Source: JBBTYG01 sp964418085 (lineage in GTDB: Bacteria > Patescibacteriota > Minisyncoccia > UBA6257 > 2-01-FULL-56-20). From it: 5,607 nucleotides of DNA. The DNA lies in assembly GCA_964418085.1 (NCBI GenBank), contig CAYQKB010000043.1, positions 1-5,607 on the forward strand. The letters are read 5' to 3'. Below are positions 1 through 5,189 of the stretch, piece after piece (positions within the stretch are counted from its first letter, which is position 1; each line of letters starts with the position of its first letter). The notes below the pieces were generated by a model that did not search any database, was not told the origin of the DNA, and worked only from the letters and a program-made list of their open reading frames with translations. The translations under genes were made by a program, and so were the position numbers.

Positions 1-138
1 GCGTTGGATGACCCCGCATTTTGGGCATTGGTTTTCTGGACTTGGAGATGAGTGTGTGACCCGAGTGATTAGGCGCCATAGTCCTCCGAACCCTGCAATG
101 AATAGGAGAGCGCCAAAAACCGTATTGAGGTGGGGCAT
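1..138 (-). CDS. Partial membrane-anchored zinc-ribbon-like protein (N-terminus only)
   Basis: A minus-strand reading frame opens with ATG at 138 and stays open for 46 codons to the left edge, so only the N-terminus is present. Residues 3-25 form a hydrophobic segment (NTVFGALLFIAGFGGLWRLI), followed by a short polar linker and CPKCG at residues 38-42, which looks like the first half of a zinc ribbon. This order, one membrane helix and then a CxxC knuckle, is common in small uncharacterised bacterial membrane proteins; I do not recognise a specific family. No Shine-Dalgarno precedes the ATG. The frame is also open upstream to about 249 and would add another hydrophobic stretch (TQLVIIIVALVLKL), but no ATG, GTG or TTG occurs there, so I keep 138. 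It is divergent from rpmF. It could still be a chance frame, since the whole gene cannot be seen. Confidence 0.45.
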   Translation of the reverse strand, partial: MPHLNTVFGALLFIAGFGGLWRLITRVTHSSPSPENQCPKCGVIQR

Positions 139-166
139 AGAATTTCGCTTTCGTTGGTGGATGTTA

Positions 167-178
167 AGTTTTAAAACT
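167..178. repeat. 12-bp perfect palindrome in the divergent intergenic region
   Basis: AGTTTTAAAACT is a perfect inverted repeat lying between the divergent starts at 138 (minus) and 262 (plus). Its place would suit an operator or a shared AT-rich promoter element, but short AT palindromes also arise by chance. No regulator is identified. Confidence 0.25.
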
Positions 179-222
179 AACGCTACGATAATGATAACAA
201 GCTGCGTCTTTTCGTAAAGAGC

Positions 223-251
223 TTGACTGTGAAACGATGTGCTTGTAAGCT
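223..251 (+). promoter_or_regulatory. Candidate promoter for rpmF
   Basis: TTGACT (223-228) matches a sigma70-type -35 box in five of six positions. A 17-base spacer leads to TAAGCT (246-251), a poor -10 box with three of six matches. Transcription from it would start near 258, only a few bases before the rpmF ATG at 262, giving an almost leaderless mRNA. That would fit the missing Shine-Dalgarno. The weak -10 keeps confidence low. Confidence 0.3.
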
Positions 252-261
252 AATAAGCACT

Positions 262-411
262 ATGGGAGGCGTACCAGTTAAACATCATTCAAAAGGGAAG
301 GTTGGCAGACGGCGGTCGCATCTTGCGATGAAAAAGCAGCGGGTTTTTGTGTGCGCGAACTGTGGTGGGCCGAAACTTGCGCATCGTACCTGTTTGCAGT
401 GCGGGAAATAG
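262..411 (+). CDS. rpmF: Large ribosomal subunit protein bL32, zinc-binding form
   Basis: This encodes bL32, a small basic protein of the 50S subunit. The 49 residues begin MGGVPVKHHSKGKVGRRRSH, the family's basic N-terminus that threads into rRNA. Two zinc knuckles follow, C31-x2-C34 and C44-x2-C47, so this is the zinc-binding form and not a cysteine-free paralogue. The frame stays open upstream to a TTG at 223, but residues before MGGVP do not resemble bL32, so the ATG at 262 is chosen. No Shine-Dalgarno precedes it; a GGGAGG lies just after the ATG, inside codons 2 and 3, where it cannot serve this start. The protein stops two residues after the last cysteine (CGK), lacking the short tail (CGxYKGR type) that many bL32 proteins carry. 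It is separated from nusB by an AT-rich spacer and may be its own transcription unit. Confidence 0.93.
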   Translation: MGGVPVKHHSKGKVGRRRSHLAMKKQRVFVCANCGGPKLAHRTCLQCGK

Positions 412-420
412 AAATAAAAT

Positions 421-504
421 AATTTTCAATTATCAATTTCTAATTTTCAATGAAAAAAGTAGAAATGAGATAATGAGGTTTTGTTTGTTTGAAAATTGAA
501 AATT
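421..504. repeat. AT-rich spacer with inverted and direct mini-repeats (rpmF-nusB)
   Basis: This spacer has no gene. AATTTTCAAT occurs directly repeated at 421-430 and 442-451, 21 bases apart. Its inverse appears at the other end: AATTGAAAATT at 494-504 is the exact reverse complement of 421-431, and GAAAATT is itself repeated at 491-504. The RNA could fold into an AT-rich hairpin with a large loop. It may end rpmF transcription, but it is not a classic GC-stem and U-tract terminator. It resembles, in design and not in sequence, the spacer between rnc and smc. Confidence 0.55.
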
Positions 505-510
505 GTGAAT

Positions 511-526
511 TAATAATTAATTATTA
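511..526. repeat. 16-bp perfect palindrome abutting the nusB start codon
   Basis: TAATAATTAATTATTA is a perfect palindrome whose last base is the A of the nusB ATG. It occupies the place where a Shine-Dalgarno would normally sit. It might act as an operator or promoter element, or simply keep the start region unstructured; chance is plausible because the spacer is almost pure A/T. Confidence 0.4.
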
Positions 527-1014
527 TGGCTACCCGACATCTTATACGAACCGTTATTCTCCAATCGCTTTACGAGTGGGACTTTTATAATAAGAAGCAT
601 GATTTGGTTTCGATACTCGAGCGGAATTTACAGGAATTTGCGCCCGGGATTGATGAGCCGGAATTTGCCTGGAGGATTTTGAAAGGGATTGCAGACCACT
701 TGGATGATGTGGATAAAATTATCGTGAAGGCGGCGCCCGAGTGGCCGCTCGATAAGATCGCGGTCATTGACAGAAATATTTTGCGAATCGGTCTCTACGA
801 GCTTTTGTATGCCGATCCCGAAGAGGTTCCGCCGAAGGTTGCGATCAACGAGGCGATTGAAATAGCAAAAAATTATGGCGGACCAAATGCTGCGCGGTTT
901 ATAAACGGTGTACTTGGAACCGTGTATAAACAAATTGGGGAAAGGGGATCTGCGAATGCGAAATCCCAAGAAAAACCAAGTCCTTCGGAGAAATTGGAAA
1001 AAGGCATATCATAA
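526..1014 (+). CDS. nusB: Transcription antitermination factor NusB
   Basis: NusB binds boxA RNA together with ribosomal protein S10 (NusE) and helps RNA polymerase read through rRNA operons. The 162-residue product matches the all-helical NusB fold along its length. The N-terminal helix RxxxLQSLYEWDF is at residues 8-20, the W-x3-K-x3-ID-RNILRIGLYEL segment at 73-93, and the conserved VPPKVAINEAIEIAKNYG block at 101-118, followed by ARFINGVLG at 123-131. Residues 139-162 form a charged, low-complexity tail beyond the usual end of the domain (about 140 residues). The ATG at 526 gives the standard N-terminus. There is no Shine-Dalgarno; the upstream sequence is an AT palindrome. The rnc start lies 5 bases past the stop, so the two are probably cotranscribed and, with rpmF, form a ribosome-production group. 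Confidence 0.95.
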   Translation: MATRHLIRTVILQSLYEWDFYNKKHDLVSILERNLQEFAPGIDEPEFAWRILKGIADHLDDVDKIIVKAAPEWPLDKIAVIDRNILRIGLYELLYADPEEVPPKVAINEAIEIAKNYGGPNAARFINGVLGTVYKQIGERGSANAKSQEKPSPSEKLEKGIS

Positions 1015-1019
1015 CACGC

Positions 1020-1709
1020 ATGACGGGAAGTACGGAAAAACTCGAAAAAAAGATCGGCACGGATTTTAAAAATCAGGACTTGCTTACTGAAGCGCTCACG
1101 CACCGCTCGTATCTCAATGAATTCCCGAAGTGGAAATTGCCGCATAATGAACGGCTTGAGTATTTGGGCGATGCCGTGCTTGAGCTTGTGATCACCTACG
1201 AGCTTTTTAAGAAATTTCCGGATCAGATGGAGGGACAGCTTACGGTGCTCCGGGCGGCACTCGTAAATTCCCAGATGCTTTCACATGTTGCCGATGAGAT
1301 AGAGCTCGACAGCTTTATGCTCATGTCCCGCGGTGAGCGGAAAGACACTGGCAAGGCGCGGGAAGTGATTTTGGCGAATGCCATTGAGGCGCTTATCGGG
1401 GCGATATATATTGATCGCGGAATCGAAGCGGCGAAAAAGTTCATTGTCGGATTCATATGGGTTCATCTTGAAGAGGTCTTGAAAACGAAAAGCTATCGCG
1501 ATTCCAAGAGCGAGCTTCAGGAAATTATTCAGGAGCAGATGAAAGTTACTCCGACATACAGTGTAGTTGAGGAAACGGGGCCTGCCCACAAGAAAATATT
1601 TAAGGTCGGTGTGTATTTTGGTGACAAATTCATTGCTGACGGAACGGGTGCGTCGAAGCAGGAAGCGGAAGTCGAAGCAGCGAAGAATGCTTTGAAGAAA
1701 TATAAGTAG
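1020..1709 (+). CDS. rnc: Ribonuclease III
   Basis: RNase III is a dimeric, magnesium-dependent endonuclease that cuts double-stranded RNA, including the 30S rRNA precursor. The 229-residue length is typical. The nuclease domain covers about residues 5-155 and carries the signature NERLEYLGD at 43-51 with metal ligands E44 and D51. The second acidic pair lies in ILANAIEALIGAIYID: E123 is present, while the position of E. coli D114 is N120, an exchange seen in many bacterial RNase III proteins and not a sign of inactivity by itself. The double-stranded RNA-binding domain spans about 160-229, starting DSKSELQEIIQ and ending GTGASKQEAEVEAAKNAL. The start at 1020, 5 bases after nusB, gives the usual N-terminus; no Shine-Dalgarno is seen, so translational coupling to nusB is likely. 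The gene ends before the repeat-rich spacer that precedes smc. Confidence 0.96.
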   Translation: MTGSTEKLEKKIGTDFKNQDLLTEALTHRSYLNEFPKWKLPHNERLEYLGDAVLELVITYELFKKFPDQMEGQLTVLRAALVNSQMLSHVADEIELDSFMLMSRGERKDTGKAREVILANAIEALIGAIYIDRGIEAAKKFIVGFIWVHLEEVLKTKSYRDSKSELQEIIQEQMKVTPTYSVVEETGPAHKKIFKVGVYFGDKFIADGTGASKQEAEVEAAKNALKKYK

Positions 1710-1718
1710 GTAATACAA

Positions 1719-1803
1719 AATAGATAATAGATAATAAAATAATGAATAATCATCTACATTTAACTTCCGTTTCTATTTTCTATTTTCTATTATCTATTCT
1801 CTA
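1719..1803. repeat. 7-bp tandem units forming a large imperfect hairpin (rnc-smc spacer)
   Basis: The left arm has two tandem copies of TAGATAA (1721-1734). The right arm has four tandem copies of TCTATTN (1772-1799: TCTATTT, TCTATTT, TCTATTA, TCTATTC) and a partial fifth. The arms are inverted: AATAGATAATAGA at 1719-1731 is the exact reverse complement of 1786-1798, and after one mismatch four more pairs follow. The loop is about 45-55 bases. It fills most of the gap between rnc and smc and may act as an AT-type terminator or transcript-end stabiliser; there is no GC stem. It could equally be a dispersed intergenic repeat of this genome. Confidence 0.65.
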
Positions 1804-1812
1804 GTTACGCTC

Positions 1813-3999
1813 ATGGCTCACTTTTTGAAAAGACTGGAATTAAACGGATTTAAATCTTTCGCGCAGAAGACCGTACTTGAATTTCCACCGGGGATTACGG
1901 CGATTGTCGGGCCGAACGGATCCGGCAAATCGAATGTGGTTGATGCCATCAGGTGGCTTCTTGGGGAGCGGGAAGCAAAAAGTTTGCGCGGGGCAAAAGT
2001 GGAAGATCTTATTTTTGCGGGAACGCCGAAGCGTCCGCGCATGGGCCAGGCGCAGGCAAGCTTGCACTTCGAGAATGGGAATAAATTTTTCCCCGTCGAG
2101 GCGGCTGAGGTTACGGTAACGCGCCAGGTTTCCCGCGACGGAGCGAGTAAATATTTTTTGAATAAGTCGGAAATACTGCTTCGGGATCTCATAGATTTTT
2201 TTGCGAAAGCGCGATTGGGAAGCCGCGGTCTTATTGTGATTACACAGGGCAATGCAGACATTTTTATCCGTTCCAATCCGTCCGATCGGCGGGAAATGAT
2301 TGAGGAAATTTTGGGCTTACGGGAATATCAGATAAAGAAGGCCGATTCCGAACGGCGACTTAAAAACAGCCAAGTAAATCTTGATAAGGCGCGGGCACTG
2401 ATAGAAGAAATTTTGCCGCATTTGCGATCGCTCAAGCGCCAGACGTCCCGCTGGGAGAAGCGCGGCGAACTTGAGGAAGAACTCCGGACACTCGAAAATC
2501 ATTTTTTTGGAACGCAGTTTGGAAGAATGCGAGTAGAGCTTTTGGCTCTGCAGTCAAAGATGGATGCACATCGCGAAGAACTTACGGGATTTCAAAAGGA
2601 AAAGGAAGCTGCCGTGCATGAGCAGGAAAAGATAGAGCAGAGCCATCCGGAAGAACAAAAACGCGTCGTTAACATTCGCGAACAGATTCGGGTACTTCTC
2701 GAAAATCGAAGCACGATTGAAAAAGAGGTTGGCCGCATCGAAGCACAGCTCGAGCTTGCGCAGAAATCTACGAAGAAGACCGAGCACTCGGCGGAACGGA
2801 TGCTACATTTGCTTGAAGAGGTGCGGGATCGGCTTGAGGTTGCGGTGGAGAGCGATCCGGATACCATGCACGAGCAGATTGAAGCGATGATCAAGGATGT
2901 AAACGCGTTTTTTGAGAGTGATGAGGAGACTGAGACAGCTCCGGTGCCCGAATTTTCCGGCGTGCGGGAGCAGTGCGAAAAACTCACGAAAAATCTTGAG
3001 GGCGTGAAGCGGGAACTTATTGCTTTGCGCGAAGAGGAGAAAGCTCTCGATTCGCATCAGGAAAAGTTTTATGCAGAGTTCAAGGAGGCGATTGGGCGAG
3101 TGGAGGCGGTACGGAAAAAGATTGAGGCGTGGGAAAATAAAAATCGGGAATATGTTTTTGAAAAGCAGAGACTTGAGTTGCGAAAAGAGGAGCTGGTTCG
3201 CCAGATAGTGCAGGCGGGCAGGGATAAGAAAGAGTTTGAGGGCGCAGAGCCTTCACCCCTCCCGGCTGGGCACGATGCGTCTTCGACGGAGAGGAGGATA
3301 TTTAAATTGCGCGGTGATCTTGCGAGCATCGGGGAAATCGATCAATCGCTCGTAAAAGAAGCGACAGAAACCGAAACGCGATATGAGTTTTTGAAAAAAG
3401 AGTCCGAAGATCTTGAGCGCGCGGTAAAAGACTTGAAGGAACTTATCCGCGATTTGAATGAAAAAATAAAATCGGAGTTTGAGGCGGCAATAATTAAAAT
3501 TAACGAAGAATTTGTTCGGTTTTTCGAGTTGATGTTTGGAGGAGGGCATGCTCGGCTCCGTGTGGTAAGGCCTGTGGGGCCGGTGCCGGTTCCTGATGGG
3601 GAAACTTTGACTGAGGAGATGATACAAGCCGATCGGGAAGCGCAGGAGGGCGGCATTGAAATAGACCTCAAGCTTCCAAGGAAAAAAATAAATTCACTTG
3701 ATGCGCTCTCGGGCGGGGAGCGGAGCTTGGTTGGGATCGCCGCGCTTTTTGCTTTGATCTCGGTGAGTCCGCCGCCGTTTTTGGTTTTGGATGAAGTTGA
3801 CGCCGCGCTTGATGACCGGAATTCAAAACGGTTCGGCGAAATGCTCAAGGAATTTTCGAAAACCACGCAGTTTATTGTCGTGACGCATAATCGCATGACT
3901 ATGGAATCTGCGAACGTTTTGTATGGTGTTACTTTGAATGAAGACGGTACATCGAAGATTCTTTCGATGAAATTCGAGAGCGAGGCAGTGGCGAAATAA
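1813..3999 (+). CDS. smc: Short, apparently hinge-less SMC chromosome-organising ATPase
   Basis: SMC proteins dimerise and use ATP to fold and separate chromosomes, normally with ScpA and ScpB. The N-terminal head (residues 1-165) has Walker A GPNGSGKS at 33-40 and the Q-loop at ITQGN (Q145). The C-terminal head (about 560-728) begins near FELMFGGGHARLRV and has the ABC signature LSGGE at 632-636, Walker B FLVLDE at 656-661, the D-loop ALD at 665-667 and the H-loop TH at 691-692, followed by the SMC-typical MTMESANVLYGVT. The heads are complete, so an active ATPase is expected. The middle is charged coiled coil, about 170-345 and 385-560, with a short acidic and proline-containing turn at 347-383 where other SMCs carry a hinge domain of over 100 residues. 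At 728 residues it is far below the usual 1,150-1,200. A Pro/Gly-rich break lies at 477-492. C388 is the only cysteine. The reading frame is unbroken. No Shine-Dalgarno is seen. A Rad50/SbcC protein is less likely: there is no CxxC hook and the heads are SMC-like. Confidence 0.93.
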   Translation: MAHFLKRLELNGFKSFAQKTVLEFPPGITAIVGPNGSGKSNVVDAIRWLLGEREAKSLRGAKVEDLIFAGTPKRPRMGQAQASLHFENGNKFFPVEAAEVTVTRQVSRDGASKYFLNKSEILLRDLIDFFAKARLGSRGLIVITQGNADIFIRSNPSDRREMIEEILGLREYQIKKADSERRLKNSQVNLDKARALIEEILPHLRSLKRQTSRWEKRGELEEELRTLENHFFGTQFGRMRVELLALQSKMDAHREELTGFQKEKEAAVHEQEKIEQSHPEEQKRVVNIREQIRVLLENRSTIEKEVGRIEAQLELAQKSTKKTEHSAERMLHLLEEVRDRLEVAVESDPDTMHEQIEAMIKDVNAFFESDEETETAPVPEFSGVREQCEKLTKNLEGVKRELIALREEEKALDSHQEKFYAEFKEAIGRVEAVRKKIEAWENKNREYVFEKQRLELRKEELVRQIVQAGRDKKEFEGAEPSPLPAGHDASSTERRIFKLRGDLASIGEIDQSLVKEATETETRYEFLKKESEDLERAVKDLKELIRDLNEKIKSEFEAAIIKINEEFVRFFELMFGGGHARLRVVRPVGPVPVPDGETLTEEMIQADREAQEGGIEIDLKLPRKKINSLDALSGGERSLVGIAALFALISVSPPPFLVLDEVDAALDDRNSKRFGEMLKEFSKTTQFIVVTHNRMTMESANVLYGVTLNEDGTSKILSMKFESEAVAK

Positions 4000-4004
4000 A
4001 TTTT

Positions 4005-4373
4005 ATGGAGCAAGATCAATTTACAAAAACTAGTATCGCTGATCTGTTAAAAATGTATTCGGAAGCGGCTTCCGCACATGGTATATCTACCGCAAAAGGC
4101 GACTATCGCGAAGGAAACAAACAACATGAAATTATTGCGGCAGTGTATCGCGAGTTGAGACGTAGGGGTCTAGATGCTCAGCGTTCTTTGCTTATTCTTT
4201 TGGATAGTCCCGATGATGCTGTCCGGAATTGGAGTGCATCTCACTCGCTGGAATTTGCTCCTGAAGCAGGAGAGCCGGTACTTGAATCATTAGCTACAAA
4301 TTCGGGGATACAAGGTTTTAATGCAAAAATGGTTTTGAAAGAATGGCGAAAGGGAACTCTTTCTTTCCCGTAA
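4005..4373 (+). CDS. DUF2019-like small alpha-helical protein
   Basis: The 122-residue product has no signal peptide, membrane segment or cysteine. Residues 36-122 resemble the DUF2019 family as I remember it: YRELRRRGLDAQRSLLILLD, then SPDDAVRNWSASHSLEFAPEAGEPVLESLA, then a final helix MVLKEWRKGTLSFP. The pattern of paired amphipathic helices with DxxVRxWxAxxxLEFxPExxxPVLExLA recalls a HEAT-like repeat. The molecular function of the family is not known to me, and I assign none. Residues 1-35 are polar and probably a helix plus a loop. The gene starts 5 bases after smc, without a Shine-Dalgarno, so it may be translated by coupling to smc; a candidate promoter for the next gene begins directly after its stop. 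It has no evident tie to chromosome segregation or to the thiol genes and may be an inserted accessory gene. Confidence 0.72.
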   Translation: MEQDQFTKTSIADLLKMYSEAASAHGISTAKGDYREGNKQHEIIAAVYRELRRRGLDAQRSLLILLDSPDDAVRNWSASHSLEFAPEAGEPVLESLATNSGIQGFNAKMVLKEWRKGTLSFP

Positions 4374-4374
4374 C

Positions 4375-4402
4375 TTTTTGCGACGAAGTTTTGAGGTATA
4401 CT
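4375..4402 (+). promoter_or_regulatory. Candidate promoter for the ccdA-thioredoxin pair
   Basis: TATACT at 4397-4402 matches the sigma70 -10 consensus in five of six positions. The -35 region 16 bases upstream (TTTTTG, 4375-4380) is weak. Transcription would begin about 4409, exactly at the first plausible ATG of the CcdA gene, which would make that start leaderless. It lies in the gap after the DUF2019-like gene, so ccdA and its partner could be expressed apart from smc. Confidence 0.35.
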
Positions 4403-4408
4403 ATATCT

Positions 4409-5185
4409 ATGGATAATGAGGTTTCGATGCCGCGGCGGAGATGGGATATTTTTTTCTCGAGCGTGTTTTTTGTACTTGGGTTTTCTGTTGTGTTTTCGAT
4501 TTTGGGTGTTTTGCTTCAAACTGTTCTTGTTGGTGCTTCGGCGTCTCTTAAAGAATGGCTTGGACGAATTGGCGGCATTGTCATCATTGCGTTCGGGTTA
4601 TTTCTTTTGGGACTTTTCACGCCGTCTTTTTTGCAGAGAGATCACAAGTTTGAAGTGAGTCACAAGTTTAAGTCGCAGTACCTTACATCATTTGTTTTTG
4701 GTGCGGCGTTTGCGGTCGGGTGGACGCCATGCGTTTCTGCCGCGCTTGGGGCGATACTCACGCTCGCGGCTACACAGCCATCGAGTGCTTTTTTACTTCT
4801 TTTCGCATATACACTTGGTATTGGCGTGCCGTTTCTTCTCGTGGGATATTTTACGGATCAGGCGCAGACGCTTATAAGCAAAATGGGAAAGTGGCTAATC
4901 TATATTCAATATGCGTTTGGAGTTATACTTGTGGTGCTCGGGATTTTTGTATTTGCAGGGGAGCTCAGCCGCATAGCCAATCTTCAGTTCCTTTCTGATT
5001 TTTTGGATAAACTCAATCTTACCTCGAGCGCGGGTGGCGACATTACATCGTTTAATCTCATAAATCTTTTCATCGCATTTTTTGCAGGACTCGGATCGTT
5101 TTTAAGTCCATGTATTTTGCCGATTGTACCCGGGTTTTTGTCTTACCTGGCTTCAAGTTCGGTAAAGCACGTACAAACAACATAA
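4409..5185 (+). CDS. ccdA: CcdA/DsbD-family thiol electron transporter, apparently circularly permuted
   Basis: CcdA proteins pass electrons from cytoplasmic thioredoxin across the membrane to outward-facing thiol proteins, using one cysteine in each of two helices. This 258-residue protein shows six hydrophobic segments: about 14-42, 53-70, 92-119, 126-147, 162-184 and 216-247. Segments one to five match family helices 2 to 6, including FVLGFSVVF, IGGIVIIAFGLFLLGLF and GWTPC (C108). The sixth, AFFAGLGSFLSPC-ILPIVPGFLSYL with C235, is the family's first helix. Both redox cysteines are thus kept but the order is 2-3-4-5-6-1. A 30-residue linker (185-214) joins old helix 6 to old helix 1. Basic residues at both ends (MPRRR; VKH) place both termini in the cytoplasm. 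The frame is open from 4343, overlapping the previous gene, but that extension does not resemble CcdA. The ATG at 4409 would be leaderless; the ATG at 4427 has a GAGG. The thioredoxin gene follows after 4 bases. Confidence 0.85.
   Translation: MDNEVSMPRRRWDIFFSSVFFVLGFSVVFSILGVLLQTVLVGASASLKEWLGRIGGIVIIAFGLFLLGLFTPSFLQRDHKFEVSHKFKSQYLTSFVFGAAFAVGWTPCVSAALGAILTLAATQPSSAFLLLFAYTLGIGVPFLLVGYFTDQAQTLISKMGKWLIYIQYAFGVILVVLGIFVFAGELSRIANLQFLSDFLDKLNLTSSAGGDITSFNLINLFIAFFAGLGSFLSPCILPIVPGFLSYLASSSVKHVQTT
4418..4429 (+). promoter_or_regulatory. Possible ribosome binding site favouring the 4427 start of ccdA
   Basis: GAGG at 4418-4421 lies 5 bases before the ATG at 4427, a workable Shine-Dalgarno spacing and the only convincing one in the window. 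It would give a 252-residue CcdA beginning MPRRRWD, where the basic cluster and first membrane helix start. If translation starts at 4409 instead, this GAGG is only coding sequence. Confidence 0.4.
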
Positions 5186-5189
5186 AATA

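Noticed and set aside
8..217. Plus-strand open frame of 69 codons
   Set aside because: Its product has no recognisable pattern, and the opposite strand carries a more protein-like frame (membrane helix plus CPKC) over the same bases.
223..261. N-terminal extension of bL32 from a TTG at 223
   Set aside because: The extra 13 residues (MTVKRCACKL...) do not resemble any bL32 N-terminus; MGGVPVKHH is the natural start.
412..525. Classic rho-independent terminator after rpmF
   Set aside because: There is no GC-rich stem followed by a T-run; only AT-rich inverted repeats with a large loop are present.
1772..1803. CRISPR-like repeat array
   Set aside because: The units are 7 bases long and contiguous, with no spacers and no cas genes; it is a tandem minisatellite-like array.
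1813..3999. SMC shortened by a frameshift, or a Rad50/SbcC protein
   Set aside because: One continuous frame contains both heads, so no frameshift is needed. There is no CxxC zinc hook, and the C-terminal head (FGGGHARLRV, MTMESANVLYGVT) is of SMC type.
3342..4019. Long minus-strand open frame (225 codons) opposite the 3' part of smc
   Set aside because: It is a Ser/Arg/Phe-rich mirror of codon usage in smc, whose sense frame carries all the ABC ATPase motifs. The same applies to the minus-strand frames at 1281-1718 and 1818-2276.
4343..4408. 22-residue N-terminal extension of the CcdA protein
   Set aside because: It overlaps the upstream gene by 31 bases, is not hydrophobic, contains no helix 1 motif, and better starts exist at 4409 and 4427. 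It therefore does not restore the missing first helix.
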